Positions 1-8,451 of a stretch of DNA of 36,641 bases are shown here, piece by piece (position 1 is the stretch's first letter; each line of letters opens with the position of its first letter). Origin of the DNA: an uncultured Pelagibacteraceae bacterium (GTDB lineage Bacteria > Pseudomonadota > Alphaproteobacteria > Pelagibacterales > Pelagibacteraceae); the NCBI GenBank assembly GCA_902574685.1, contig CACGOO010000013.1, positions 1-36,641 on the forward strand, written 5' to 3'. Below the pieces are notes generated by a model that was not told the origin of the DNA, did not search any database, and was given only the letters and a program-made list of their open reading frames with translations. The translations under genes and the position numbers were made by a program.

Positions 1-473
1 AAAGTTTATTAAACGAAGGCGCAACTCCAGAAATAATTTCCAAAAATTTGGCTGAACTAAAAGCAAACAAAGTTAGTCAAAAAAATTATGATGTTCTAGT
101 TCTTGGCGCAGATAGCGTAATAGATTTAAATGGGGAATTAATTTCAAAACCTGAAAACAGAATAGAAGCCTTTAATATTTTAAAAAAATTAAATGGAAAA
201 AAACATTCGTTGATAAGCTCAGTTTGTATATCTAAAAATGGATCAATGACATGGAATTATACAGATAAAGCTTATCTCACAATGAAAAATTTTTCAGACA
301 AACAATTAAGTGAATATTTAGAAAGAATAACAGACGAGGCTCTGTATTCATATAATGTCTATCAAATTGAAGGAGAAGGTAGAAATTTATTTACATCGAT
401 TGATGGAGATGAAAATACTATTATGGGATTACCTATAATTGAAATTAAAAAGTATCTGGTTAATTATAAATGA
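1..473 (+). CDS. maf: Maf-family nucleotide pyrophosphatase, 5' truncated
   Basis: The reading frame is open from the window edge (codons in phase with base 3), so the N-terminus lies outside. The remaining ~156 residues carry the Maf core: a GADSVI stretch followed by NGELISKP (the 'aDT-v...GkPxd' region), then the NVYQIEGEGR segment and a MGLPI near the end, all typical of Maf/YhdE/YceF proteins. The family hydrolyses non-canonical or modified nucleoside triphosphates (dTTP/UTP or m7GTP type) to monophosphates in the cytoplasm. A TTG at base 48 could be read as a start but homology continues upstream of it, so I treat the gene as partial. It ends in a 4-base ATGA overlap with aroE, and maf-aroE-coaE-dnaQ is a common alphaproteobacterial order. 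Confidence 0.9.
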   Translation, partial: SLLNEGATPEIISKNLAELKANKVSQKNYDVLVLGADSVIDLNGELISKPENRIEAFNILKKLNGKKHSLISSVCISKNGSMTWNYTDKAYLTMKNFSDKQLSEYLERITDEALYSYNVYQIEGEGRNLFTSIDGDENTIMGLPIIEIKKYLVNYK

Positions 474-1264
474 AAAAATTTTTAGTTATTGGAAATCCAA
501 TAGATCACTCACTATCTCCAAAATTGCATAATTTCTGGATAAAAAAATACAATATAGATGCAATTTATGGAAAATTGGAGACACACAAAAGCGATCTACC
601 TGAATTATGTGCAAACTTAAAACAAGGTCAGTTAAATGGTCTTAATGTAACTGTACCCTTTAAAAAGGAAATTATACCTTACATCAATGTCTTAAGTGGC
701 CATGCTTTAAGAACAAAATCTATAAATACTATTTCTGTTGAGGATGGAAATTTAATAGGTCACAACACAGATATTGATGGTTTTGAACTTAGCATAAAAA
801 AATTAAATTATAATGTAACCAACAAGACTGTAATCATTCTAGGTGCTGGTGGTGTAGTTCCATCAATAATATATGCGCTAAAAAGAATGAAAGCTTCTAA
901 AATATTTGTGAGTAACAGAACGAAAGGCAAGGTTGATGAGTTAAAAGATTTATTTAATGACCTAATGGTATTGGATTGGGGTGGTTTAGTAGATTTTGAT
1001 ATAATAATTAACGCAACAAGCATAGGCTTAAAAAAAGGAGATGATTTTGAGCATGATTTTAGTCAATTCGGAAAAAACAAATTTTTCTATGATGTAATTT
1101 ATGATCCACATGAGACAAAATTTTTTAACATAGGAAATCAAAAAGGTAATAATTTTGAAAATGGATTAAATATGTTCCTTTACCAGGCTCAGAAAGCTTT
1201 TAATATTTGGCATAATATTGAACCAGATATTGACGAAGAAACTATAAAATTATTAAAAAATTGA
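470..1264 (+). CDS. aroE: Shikimate dehydrogenase
   Basis: 264 residues, the usual AroE length. The enzyme reduces 3-dehydroshikimate to shikimate with NADPH in aromatic amino acid synthesis. Visible motifs: SLSPKLHN (14-21) for substrate binding; NVTVPFK (59-65) with catalytic Lys65; Asn86 and Asp101 (in HNTDIDG), the partners of that lysine; GAGG (125-128) of the nucleotide-binding fold; and SNRT (148-151), the NADP-phosphate contact region. The ATG overlaps the maf stop by four bases (ATGA), which fixes the start and implies translational coupling. An SDR gene follows after three bases. The motif set is complete, so this looks like an active AroE rather than a paralogue such as YdiB. Confidence 0.96.
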   Translation: MKKFLVIGNPIDHSLSPKLHNFWIKKYNIDAIYGKLETHKSDLPELCANLKQGQLNGLNVTVPFKKEIIPYINVLSGHALRTKSINTISVEDGNLIGHNTDIDGFELSIKKLNYNVTNKTVIILGAGGVVPSIIYALKRMKASKIFVSNRTKGKVDELKDLFNDLMVLDWGGLVDFDIIINATSIGLKKGDDFEHDFSQFGKNKFFYDVIYDPHETKFFNIGNQKGNNFENGLNMFLYQAQKAFNIWHNIEPDIDEETIKLLKN

Positions 1265-1267
1265 ATA

Positions 1268-2008
1268 ATGAGATTAAAAAATAAAGTTGCAATAATAACA
1301 GGATCAGCGTCAGGTTTCGGCAAAGGAATAGCTAAAAAATTTTCTAATGAAGGAGCAAAATTGATACTAGTTGATATTAATTTAAATTTATTAAAAAAAG
1401 TATCAAAATCATTATCCCAAGATCACTTTGTTGCAGACGTATCAAAAGAATCAAATTTTAAATCCTTATTAAAATATACTCTCAAAAAATATAAGACAGT
1501 AGATATAATTGTAAATAATGCTGGAATTACTCACAAACCAAAAAATATGGAGGATGTAACAGGAAAGGAATTTGATAAAGTATTTAATGTAAATGCTAAA
1601 TCTGTTTACCTAAGTGCCAAATATTTTGTGCCTAGTATGAAGAGGTTAAGAAGAGGAGTAATTTTAAATGTAGCATCAACAGCAGGTCTATCTCCGAGGC
1701 CTAAATTAAATTGGTATAATGCTAGCAAAGGATGGATGATTACAGCAACAAAAGCTATGGCTATTGAACTTGCCCCTTTTAATGTAAGAGTTAATGCAAT
1801 TGCACCCGTTGCCGGAGTAACGCCATTATTAAAATCATTTATGGGTGGAAATTCAGATAAAAAAAAACAAGCTTTTTTATCAACTATACCTATTGGTAGA
1901 TTTTCGACGCCACAAGATATGGGAAATGCTGCCTGTTTTTTATGTTCAGATGAAGCCAGCATGATAACAGGAACTGTTTTAGAAGTTGATGGTGGAAGGT
2001 GCATATAA
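1268..2008 (+). CDS. Short-chain dehydrogenase/reductase (FabG-like)
   Basis: 246 residues, classical SDR. Cofactor motif TGSASGFG (11-18), NNAG (83-86), catalytic Ser137, Tyr150 and Lys154 (WYNASK), then a C-terminal substrate-loop region and a final VDGGRCI. Asp36 ends the second strand (ILVDI), which in classical SDRs usually means NAD(H) rather than NADP(H) preference. The substrate cannot be told from sequence; 3-oxoacyl-ACP reductase-like or alcohol/sugar dehydrogenase roles are both possible. It sits three bases after aroE and four bases before coaE, so it is in the operon, but an SDR is not part of the usual aroE-coaE-dnaQ block. Confidence 0.88.
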   Translation: MRLKNKVAIITGSASGFGKGIAKKFSNEGAKLILVDINLNLLKKVSKSLSQDHFVADVSKESNFKSLLKYTLKKYKTVDIIVNNAGITHKPKNMEDVTGKEFDKVFNVNAKSVYLSAKYFVPSMKRLRRGVILNVASTAGLSPRPKLNWYNASKGWMITATKAMAIELAPFNVRVNAIAPVAGVTPLLKSFMGGNSDKKKQAFLSTIPIGRFSTPQDMGNAACFLCSDEASMITGTVLEVDGGRCI

Positions 2009-2012
2009 ATAA

Positions 2013-2600
2013 ATGATTAGAGTAGGTATCATGGGTGGCATAGGATCGGGCAAATCTTTCATTGCAAAATTATTTAGATATCCAGTTTTTAATGCCGATA
2101 AGGTTGTGAGCAAAATTTATAGAAAAGATAAAAATTGTTTTAAAAAATTAAAAAAAAAATTTCCAATTTATATCAAATCATTTCCAATAAAAAAAACTGA
2201 GCTAATTAAAATAATATCAAACGACCGTGATAACTTAAAAAAAATTTCTTCAGTAGTTCATCCAATAGTTAGAAAAAAAATGTCAATATTTCTTAAAAAG
2301 AATAAACATTCAAAAATGGTAATTTTAGATATTCCTCTTCTCATAGAAAATAAAATTAATAAAAAAAACGATATATTGTTATTTGTAAATGCAAAAAAAA
2401 AAATTATTTTGAAAAGAATTAAGCAGAGAAAAAATTATAACAAAAAAATCTTTAATAATTTAAAACAAAATCAGTATGCGCTGTTAAGAAAAAGAAAATT
2501 GGCAAATTATATTATAGATAACAATTTCTCAATAAATATAATGAGGTCTAAAGTAAAGTTATTAAAAAATAAAATTATTTATGAAAGAAATAGTTCTTGA
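2013..2600 (+). CDS. coaE: Dephospho-CoA kinase
   Basis: 195 residues, the usual CoaE size. It phosphorylates the 3'-hydroxyl of dephospho-CoA, the last step of CoA synthesis. The P-loop GGIGSGKS (8-15) follows the initial beta strand; FNADK (26-30) matches the DAD-K substrate motif with Asn in place of the first Asp; SSVVHPIVR and DIPLLIE are the other CoaE signatures. The C-terminal half is extremely lysine/asparagine rich, typical of this genome. The gene overlaps dnaQ by 20 bases in a different frame, so dnaQ translation probably depends on coaE translation. Confidence 0.94.
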   Translation: MIRVGIMGGIGSGKSFIAKLFRYPVFNADKVVSKIYRKDKNCFKKLKKKFPIYIKSFPIKKTELIKIISNDRDNLKKISSVVHPIVRKKMSIFLKKNKHSKMVILDIPLLIENKINKKNDILLFVNAKKKIILKRIKQRKNYNKKIFNNLKQNQYALLRKRKLANYIIDNNFSINIMRSKVKLLKNKIIYERNSS

Positions 2601-3246
2601 TACAGAGACAACGGGATTATCTATAAAGGATGGTCATAGAATAGTTGAAATAGGTTGTATAGAGTTAAATAATTTAATTCCCACAAAAAAAGTTTTTCAC
2701 TGTTATCTAAACCCAGAAAGAAAAGTTTCAGAATCTGCATTAAAAGTTCACGGATATACCGATGAATTCTTATCAGATAAAAAAAAATTTGTTGATATAG
2801 CAGATGAATTCTTAGAATTTATTGATGGTAAGAAGATTATAATACACAATGCAGAATTTGATATTAGCCATCTTAATAATGAATTATCTTTAATAAATAA
2901 AAAAAATCTTATTAAAGAAAATGTTGTTGATACACTAGAAATTGCTAGAAACAAATTTCCAGGTTCAAGTTCAAGTTTAGACGCGCTTTGCAAAAGATAT
3001 AGAATAGATAATTCTAGAAGAAAAAAACATACAGCACTAATTGATTGTGAGTTGCTCTCAAAAGTCTATATAAATCTAATTGGTCAAAAAGAACCGATTT
3101 TTCAATTTAAAAAAGAAAATGGATTAAATGATTTAGTATCTAATAATACAAAAAAATATTCTAAAAAAGTTATTAAAATTTCAGATCAAGAACTCAAAAG
3201 TCATAAACAATTTTTAAAAACAAACTTAAAAAAAAATTTCTATTAA
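2581..3246 (+). CDS. dnaQ: DNA polymerase III epsilon subunit, 3'-5' exonuclease
   Basis: 221 residues. DEDDh exonuclease: VLDTETTGL gives Asp7 and Glu9, HNAEFDI gives Asp94, and HTALIDC gives His150 and Asp155, the full catalytic set. It proofreads replication errors as part of the Pol III core. The ~50 C-terminal residues (after about 165) are low-complexity and lysine rich and correspond to the tail that binds the alpha subunit in model bacteria. The ATG lies inside the end of coaE. The stop overlaps that of secB, encoded convergently, by four bases. Confidence 0.94.
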   Translation: MKEIVLDTETTGLSIKDGHRIVEIGCIELNNLIPTKKVFHCYLNPERKVSESALKVHGYTDEFLSDKKKFVDIADEFLEFIDGKKIIIHNAEFDISHLNNELSLINKKNLIKENVVDTLEIARNKFPGSSSSLDALCKRYRIDNSRRKKHTALIDCELLSKVYINLIGQKEPIFQFKKENGLNDLVSNNTKKYSKKVIKISDQELKSHKQFLKTNLKKNFY

Positions 3247-3665
3247 TTTAATTTTTGTTGATAGAGCTTCTCAAAGTCAACTTTTTTTTCTAATTTTAAA
3301 TCAGGAAATCCAGAGTCCTTTATAATGTTGAGAAAAATCTTTTCTAGGCCTGGATATATTTCATTTTGAACATCACAAAGAATGATTCTTTCTAATTCTT
3401 TTTTTTTTAAAGTTTTATCTTTAATTTTAATTACTGTTGCATACAATATTTCAAAATAAGATTTCCTTTTATTTCCACTTGGGTCTTTGTAATTAATTTT
3501 TGTAATAATCTCTATCATTTCATCTTTTAAGGGATTGGTTGTAATATTTATACCTAGAGAATATTTAGTAATATATTCTCTACTAAAAATAAATGTTTCA
3601 GCATTTGATATTTCAACTGAAAGGTCTTTAATATATTTTAATATAATTTCATACTTTTTTGTCAT
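3243..3665 (-). CDS. secB: Protein-export chaperone SecB
   Basis: SecB keeps preproteins unfolded and delivers them to SecA. The N-terminal YIKDLSVEISNA matches the SecB signature 'Y-x-K-D-x-S-F-E-x-P-N-A', and the rest has the expected strand pattern with CDVQNEIYPGLEKIFLNIIKDSGFP near the C-terminus equal to the family's 'PYAREX...I...G-F-P'. Three start codons lie within ten bases (GTG at 3674, ATG at 3671, ATG at 3665); I chose 3665 because conservation begins just after it and no Shine-Dalgarno separates them. It overlaps the end of fxsA by about 17 bases and the two are co-transcribed. The protein is diverged but the length and motif make the call secure. Confidence 0.86.
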   Translation of the reverse strand: MTKKYEIILKYIKDLSVEISNAETFIFSREYITKYSLGINITTNPLKDEMIEIITKINYKDPSGNKRKSYFEILYATVIKIKDKTLKKKELERIILCDVQNEIYPGLEKIFLNIIKDSGFPDLKLEKKVDFEKLYQQKLN

Positions 3666-4077
3666 TATCATCACTTATATCTTCATAATCTCCTTCAATA
3701 AAATTTTTATCTTCTCCTTTTTTTTTGTTTTCTTGTTTCTTTATAAATCTACCTAGAATAATTTTTCTAGTTAAGGGTATTACTAATAATGAACCTATAA
3801 AATCCGTAGCAAATCCTGGTAATATTAGTAAAATAGCCGCAAATGCAAGAGTTGCTCCTGAAATAATTTCATATATCGGCATCTCGTTTTTTAATAATTG
3901 TCCAATTCCAGATTTTAAAGTATTAAAACCTTCATATCTTGCATAAGCAACTCCAACCACTGCAGTTGTTAATATTAATAAAACTGTATTAAATGCGCCT
4001 ATTTGTGATCCTATTTTGATAAATAAATATATTTCAATGAGTGGAATGCCGATAATTAAAATTAATGCTGTGTTCAT
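3649..4077 (-). CDS. fxsA: FxsA family inner-membrane protein
   Basis: 142 residues. FxsA-type protein: hydrophobic N-terminus with GIPLIEIYLFIKIG (10-23), a second membrane segment TVLLILTTAVVGVAYAR (31-47), and a third, AAILLILPGFATDFIGSLLV (about 80-99), followed by a charged cytoplasmic tail. The LLLIPGFxTDxxG stretch is the family hallmark. In E. coli FxsA affects exclusion of phage T7 by the F plasmid; the general cellular role is unknown. It is divergent from the Tim44-like gene and upstream of secB, an arrangement conserved in alphaproteobacteria. Confidence 0.9.
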   Translation of the reverse strand: MNTALILIIGIPLIEIYLFIKIGSQIGAFNTVLLILTTAVVGVAYARYEGFNTLKSGIGQLLKNEMPIYEIISGATLAFAAILLILPGFATDFIGSLLVIPLTRKIILGRFIKKQENKKKGEDKNFIEGDYEDISDDNDKKV

Positions 4078-4135
4078 TTGTCTATAATTTAATTAGCAGG
4101 TTGAAATTTATCAACATAGTAAATATTATACATAT

Positions 4136-4723
4136 ATGAGTTATAGCTTTGAGTACATCGATATCATTCTTCTTGCAATGATTGCTGGCTTCATTTTTTT
4201 GAGGTTGAGAGGAATTTTAGGTAAAAAAACAGGTTTTGAGGAAGATATTGATTCAAGTTTTGCTCATGAAGCTCCACCTCCAAAATCAACAGTTGATTTA
4301 AATGCAAGCACATTTGATGAAAACGCAAAAAAAGAATTTGTAAAAGGTGCAAAAATTGCATATGAGACTATTATTACAAATTTTGCCAAGGGCACATTAA
4401 AAGATATAAAAACCCTATTAGATAAAAGTGTTTATCAACAATTTGAAGATGCAATCAAAGATAGACAATCTAAGAAACTTTCATCTCAAACAACATTTAT
4501 TGGGATTAGTTCTGCAGAAATAAAACAACATGAACAAAACAAGAATATGCTCGAAGTAACCGTTGAATTCGTAAGTGAGATAATTTCATGTGTAAAAGAC
4601 AAAGATGATAAAGTAATATCGGGTGATCCAGAAAAAATTAAAAAAGTATTAGATACTTGGAAATTTTCAAAAGATAGTAGATCTTCAAATCCTAACTGGT
4701 TATTAATTGATACACAAGCTTGA
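4136..4723 (+). CDS. Tim44-like domain membrane-anchored protein
   Basis: 195 residues. An N-terminal membrane anchor (about 8-25) is followed by a Pro-rich linker and a Tim44-like C-terminal domain (about 65-195) with the pattern F-x-x-x-A-x-x-A-Y-E-x-I-I-x-x-F-A-x-G and the end WKFSKDSRSSNPNWLLIDT, which is the 'WtFxRd...dPNWxLvaT' signature. In mitochondria Tim44 recruits Hsp70 to the import channel; the bacterial homologues (TimA) are of uncertain function. It is divergent from fxsA across a 58-base gap. In many alphaproteobacteria an mltA gene follows; here the next gene is directly Smr with a four-base overlap, so mltA is absent from this locus. Confidence 0.88.
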   Translation: MSYSFEYIDIILLAMIAGFIFLRLRGILGKKTGFEEDIDSSFAHEAPPPKSTVDLNASTFDENAKKEFVKGAKIAYETIITNFAKGTLKDIKTLLDKSVYQQFEDAIKDRQSKKLSSQTTFIGISSAEIKQHEQNKNMLEVTVEFVSEIISCVKDKDDKVISGDPEKIKKVLDTWKFSKDSRSSNPNWLLIDTQA

Positions 4724-5133
4724 CGAATAAGCTATCAGACAAAGATAAAAAAGATTGGCAAAAATTCTTAGATAGTTCTGAAAAACTTCAGAGCAAAGAC
4801 GTGGACCAAGTAAACCACCAGACAATTTTTGAAAGATCAATCGATCTTCATGGATTTACTTTAGAAGAAGCTAACAAAAAAATTTCAGAATTTATTGAAA
4901 ATTGTTATGTAAATAAAATAAAAAAAATAAATGTTATTACTGGTAAGGGAATGAGATCGAAAAATTTAGATGATCCTTATCAATCTAAAGATTTGAGTAT
5001 TTTAAAGCATTCAGTACCAGAATATATCAAAAATAATCCTGAATTAATGAGTAAAATTATTAGGATTGATTTAGATTCAGTTTACAGTCCTTCGAAAGGA
5101 AATTTTGATATATTTTTGAAAACTATAAAATAA
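4720..5133 (+). CDS. Smr-domain protein
   Basis: 137 residues. The Smr domain spans about 40-137: [11 protein letters not shown] equals the LDLHG motif, and [10 protein letters not shown] is the TGKG motif; the last strand carries DIFLKTI. Alphaproteobacterial Smr proteins of this short type are often annotated as DNA mismatch-repair MutS2-like or 'Smr/MutS family'; stand-alone Smr domains have nicking or RNA endonuclease activity in some members. The start is a TTG that overlaps the Tim44-like stop (TTGA), consistent with coupled translation and with the usual length. It converges on hslU, overlapping by 11 bases. Confidence 0.87.
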   Translation: MTNKLSDKDKKDWQKFLDSSEKLQSKDVDQVNHQTIFERSIDLHGFTLEEANKKISEFIENCYVNKIKKINVITGKGMRSKNLDDPYQSKDLSILKHSVPEYIKNNPELMSKIIRIDLDSVYSPSKGNFDIFLKTIK

Positions 5134-6490
5134 ACTTTGAAAGATCAGTATCTTTTACTAATTCACCAATATTTTCTTTAATATATTTACCATCAACAGT
5201 TATTTTCTCTCCAGCTCTATCAGTAGCTGTAAAACTGATTTCATCCAATACTCGTTCGATAATTGTGTGCAATCTTCTAGCACCTATATTTTCCACAGAT
5301 GAATTTACTTCACTTGCGATGTGAGCAATTGTATTGATCCCATCTTCTGTAAATTCTAAATCTACATTTTCAGTTTTTAAAAGTGCTTTGTATTGTTTAA
5401 TTAAACTATTATCAGGCTCTTTTAATATTCTAATAAAATCATCACTATTTAGTGCATCAAGCTCAACTCTAATAGGTAATCTTCCTTGTAATTCTGGCAA
5501 AAGATCAGAAGGTTTTGCTAATTGAAAAGCACCTGAAGCGATAAATAAAATATGATCTGTTTTAACAGGTCCATATTTTGTGCTAACAGTTGTACCCTCA
5601 ATTAATGGTAATAAATCTCTTTGAACACCTTCTCTTGAAACATCACCTCCAACCCTATCTGTTCGTGCAGAAATTTTATCAATTTCATCTAAAAAAACGA
5701 TACCATTATTTTCTGTTGAATCTTTTGCTGACTTTATAATTTTGTCTTGTTCAATGAGTTTATCTGACTCTTCATTAATTAAAATTTCATGAGACTCTTT
5801 AACTGACATTTTCTTTTTTTTGGGTTTTTGACCCATTGATTTACCAAGCATATCAGAAATGTTAATCATTCCTACATTTGCACCTGGCATTCCAGGTATT
5901 TCAAATGATGGCATTTGATTAGATTCGCTAATGGCTATTTCGATTTCATTATCATCTAAATCCCCATCCCTTAGTCTTTTTCTAAAGCTTTCTCTTGTTG
6001 CAACACTTGCTTTACTGCCTACCAGTGCATCTAACACTCTTTCTTCAGCTAATTTTTGTGCTTGAGCATGAACCTCTTTTCTTTTTTTTACTTTTTCCAT
6101 TGCAATCGCTATTTCTAAAAGATCTCTTACAATTTGCTCAACGTCGCGTCCTACATATCCAACTTCTGTAAATCTTGTTGCTTCTACTTTTACAAATGGT
6201 GCTTCTGCTAATTTAGAAAGTCTTCTAGAGATTTCAGTTTTACCAACACCAGTAGGTCCAATCATTAAAATATTCTTTGGAAGAACCTCGTCTTTCATAT
6301 CATCTTTTAATGCTTGTCTTCTCCATCTATTTCTTAAAGCAATAGCAACAGCCCTTTTGGCTTTGTTTTGCCCAACAACAAACCTATCTAATTCTGATAC
6401 AATTTCTCTTGGTGAAAGGGAATTTGTTATTGTGGTATTTTCTTTTTCTACTTTTCCTTTAGGAAATGTTGTTACATTTGAGTTTTCCAT
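5123..6490 (-). CDS. hslU: ATP-dependent protease ATPase subunit HslU
   Basis: 455 residues. AAA+ unfoldase that feeds substrates to Hsl[17 protein letters not shown] (26-41) is the conserved N-terminus, GPTGVGKT (78-85) the Walker [15 protein letters not shown] the pore loop (GYVG), and [11 protein letters not shown] the Walker B. An intermediate I-domain lies between, and the final DLSKFIL is the C-terminal peptide that inserts into HslV. An extra ~20 residues precede the usual start, rich in Asn/Thr/Lys. The ATG and the hslV stop share one base (TAATG), so the two are one operon. Confidence 0.97.
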   Translation of the reverse strand: MENSNVTTFPKGKVEKENTTITNSLSPREIVSELDRFVVGQNKAKRAVAIALRNRWRRQALKDDMKDEVLPKNILMIGPTGVGKTEISRRLSKLAEAPFVKVEATRFTEVGYVGRDVEQIVRDLLEIAIAMEKVKKRKEVHAQAQKLAEERVLDALVGSKASVATRESFRKRLRDGDLDDNEIEIAISESNQMPSFEIPGMPGANVGMINISDMLGKSMGQKPKKKKMSVKESHEILINEESDKLIEQDKIIKSAKDSTENNGIVFLDEIDKISARTDRVGGDVSREGVQRDLLPLIEGTTVSTKYGPVKTDHILFIASGAFQLAKPSDLLPELQGRLPIRVELDALNSDDFIRILKEPDNSLIKQYKALLKTENVDLEFTEDGINTIAHIASEVNSSVENIGARRLHTIIERVLDEISFTATDRAGEKITVDGKYIKENIGELVKDTDLSKFIL

Positions 6491-7005
6491 TATATTTTCT
6501 CCATACTCAAATTATCATTAGTAAATACACATATGTCAGAAGCGACTTTAATTGACTTTTTTGCAATTTCTTCAGCGGACATATTTGTATCCATTAAAAC
6601 CTTAGCAGCTGCTAAAGCATAATTTCCGCCTGAACCAATTCCAATAACATCACCTTCAGGCTCTAAAACATCACCTGTTCCAGAAATTATAAAACTTTTT
6701 TCTTTATCACCTATTGCCATTAAGGCCTCTAATCTTCTTAAATATTTATCTGTTCGCCAATCTTTTGCCAATTCTACAGCAGCTCTCGTTAAGTTGCCTG
6801 CATGCTTTTCAAGTTTTGATTCTAATCTTTCAAACAAAGTAAGTGCGTCTGCAGTTGATCCAGCAAATCCTGCGATCACATTTCTTTTCTCAATTTTACG
6901 AACTTTGTTGGCTGTTTTTTTAATAACAGTGTTACCCATACTAACTTGACCATCACTGGCCACAACTACGTCATTATTTTTTCTTACAAGTACAATTGTT
7001 GTCAT
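6490..7005 (-). CDS. hslV: ATP-dependent protease proteolytic subunit HslV
   Basis: 171 residues, full length. Proteasome beta-like threonine peptidase. MTTIV gives the catalytic Thr2 exposed after removal of Met1. [27 protein letters not shown] and [12 protein letters not shown] are family signatures. The protein assembles as a dodecamer capped by HslU hexamers in the cytoplasm. It is the first gene of the hslVU operon, divergent from hisB across 90 bases. Confidence 0.97.
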   Translation of the reverse strand: MTTIVLVRKNNDVVVASDGQVSMGNTVIKKTANKVRKIEKRNVIAGFAGSTADALTLFERLESKLEKHAGNLTRAAVELAKDWRTDKYLRRLEALMAIGDKEKSFIISGTGDVLEPEGDVIGIGSGGNYALAAAKVLMDTNMSAEEIAKKSIKVASDICVFTNDNLSMEKI

Positions 7006-7057
7006 GGTCTATAGATGGATATGAATTTCAATAGTTCAAGCCTAGGTTTAGTATTAT

Positions 7058-7066
7058 TGATATAAT
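7058..7066 (+). promoter_or_regulatory. Extended -10 promoter of the his operon
   Basis: TGATATAAT at 7058-7066 is a perfect extended -10 element (TGN-TATAAT). No convincing -35 lies at 16-18 bases, which extended -10 promoters tolerate. Transcription would start near 7072 and leave a leader of about 24 bases before hisB. No attenuator or histidine-rich leader peptide fits in so short a leader. The assignment is by consensus match only. Confidence 0.5.
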
Positions 7067-7095
7067 CAAAAATACCTATATACCTAATTTAAATT

Positions 7096-7686
7096 ATGAA
7101 AAGAAAAGCAAAAATAGCAAGAAAAACAAAAGAAACCAATATCAGCGTGGACCTTAATATTGATGGCAAAGGTAAGTACAAAGTTGACACAGGAATAGGT
7201 TTCTTAGATCACATGCTCGAGCAGTTATCGAAGCACTCATCTATGGATTTAACTGTTAAAGCTAAAGGTGACACACACATTGACCTTCATCACACAACCG
7301 AAGACACTGGAATTGCTATTGGTGAATGCTTAAAAAAAGCTTCAAAAAAATTTGTAGGTATTAAAAGATATGCTCACATCTTATTACCGATGGATGAAAC
7401 TTTAACAAGAGTTGCAATAGATGTTTCAAACAGACCTTATTTGATATGGAACGTAAAATTAAAAGTTGAAAAACTTGGTGAAATGGACACTGAATTGTTT
7501 AAAGAATGGTTCCAAGCATTTTCACAAGCCGCTGGAATTACTTTGCACGTTGAAAATATTTATGGCGATAATAGTCATCACATTATAGAGTCTTGTTACA
7601 AAGGACTAGCTAGAACTTTAAGAGCTGCATTAGAATTGGATCCAAGAAACAAAAGTACAATTCCATCTACTAAAGGGTCTCTATAA
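7096..7686 (+). CDS. hisB: Imidazoleglycerol-phosphate dehydratase
   Basis: 196 residues, the monofunctional form without the N-terminal phosphatase of E. coli HisB. It dehydrates IGP to imidazole acetol-phosphate. Manganese ligands are visible in GFLDHML (35-41), HHTTED (65-70) and SHHIIES (160-166). It is the first gene of a hisB-H-A-F-E operon, with hisH starting five bases after its stop. The order hslVU / hisBHAFE is widely conserved in alphaproteobacteria. Confidence 0.97.
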   Translation: MKRKAKIARKTKETNISVDLNIDGKGKYKVDTGIGFLDHMLEQLSKHSSMDLTVKAKGDTHIDLHHTTEDTGIAIGECLKKASKKFVGIKRYAHILLPMDETLTRVAIDVSNRPYLIWNVKLKVEKLGEMDTELFKEWFQAFSQAAGITLHVENIYGDNSHHIIESCYKGLARTLRAALELDPRNKSTIPSTKGSL

Positions 7687-7691
7687 GATTA

Positions 7692-8318
7692 ATGGACGTC
7701 ACAATTGTTGACTATAAATCGGGCAATATTAGCTCTGTAATCAACTCCTTTAAGGAAGTTGCTGAAGATAAAGTTAATATCGAAGTAACTTCAGATTTAA
7801 ATAAAATTAAATCTAGCGATAAAGTAGTTCTGCCGGGACAGGGATCTTTTAAGAGCTGTATTGATGGTTTAAATAGCATAAATGGTTTGATTGATACTTT
7901 AAGTGAATTCGCTCTAAATAATAAAAAACCACTTCTTGGTATTTGTGTAGGACTCCAAATGTTTGCAGATGTTGGATATGAGGAGGTTGAAACAAAAGGT
8001 TTAGGATGGATTTCAGGAAAAGTATCTAAAATTGATAATCAAAATGGAAAATATAAACTTCCACATATTGGTTGGAACCAAATAAATATTGTTAAAAATA
8101 GTAAAATTTTTAAAGATATAGAAAATAAAGCTCACATGTACTTTGTTCACAGTTATGAATTTATTCCAAATGATAACTCAGTCACAGCAGCTACAACAGA
8201 TTATGCATCAAATATAGTTTGTGCAGTAGAAAAAGAAAATATATTTGGAACTCAGTTTCATCCTGAAAAAAGTGACAAAACTGGTCTTAAAATAATTGAT
8301 AATTTTATAAATTTGTAA
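7692..8318 (+). CDS. hisH: Imidazole glycerol phosphate synthase glutaminase subunit
   Basis: 208 residues. Class I glutamine amidotransferase that supplies ammonia to HisF. Catalytic triad: Cys85 in GICVGLQM, His190 and Glu192 in FGTQFHPEKS. The oxyanion region LPGQGSF (47-53) and HSYEF (153-157) are also present. It works as a heterodimer with HisF, two genes downstream. A small lipoprotein gene, not another his gene, follows after one base. Confidence 0.96.
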   Translation: MDVTIVDYKSGNISSVINSFKEVAEDKVNIEVTSDLNKIKSSDKVVLPGQGSFKSCIDGLNSINGLIDTLSEFALNNKKPLLGICVGLQMFADVGYEEVETKGLGWISGKVSKIDNQNGKYKLPHIGWNQINIVKNSKIFKDIENKAHMYFVHSYEFIPNDNSVTAATTDYASNIVCAVEKENIFGTQFHPEKSDKTGLKIIDNFINL

Positions 8319-8319
8319 A

Positions 8320-8451
8320 ATGAAAAATTACTTATTAATAATATTCTTCCTCTTATTTGCGTGCCAAAACCCAAATAATTTTAAAAAAAATAATATAGAC
8401 AACTTAAATAATATGAATGTGTCTAGTGAAGCTAAGGTAAAGTTAAAATGA
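8320..8451 (+). CDS. Small predicted lipoprotein inside the his operon
   Basis: 43 residues. MKNYLLIIFFLLFACQNPNN is a signal peptide with a lipobox-like LFAC; signal peptidase II would cut before Cys15, leaving a 29-residue, Asn/Lys-rich lipopeptide with no recognisable domain. The ATG is one base after the hisH stop and the stop overlaps the hisA ATG (ATGA), so the frame is embedded in the operon with the same coupling as real genes. The charged N-terminus, hydrophobic core and Cys support a real gene; I cannot assign a function. It could instead be a coupling spacer between hisH and hisA. Confidence 0.68.
   Translation: MKNYLLIIFFLLFACQNPNNFKKNNIDNLNNMNVSSEAKVKLK

Noticed and set aside
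48..50. TTG as the true start of the Maf protein
   Set aside because: The frame is open upstream to the window edge and the protein would lack the Maf N-terminal motif.
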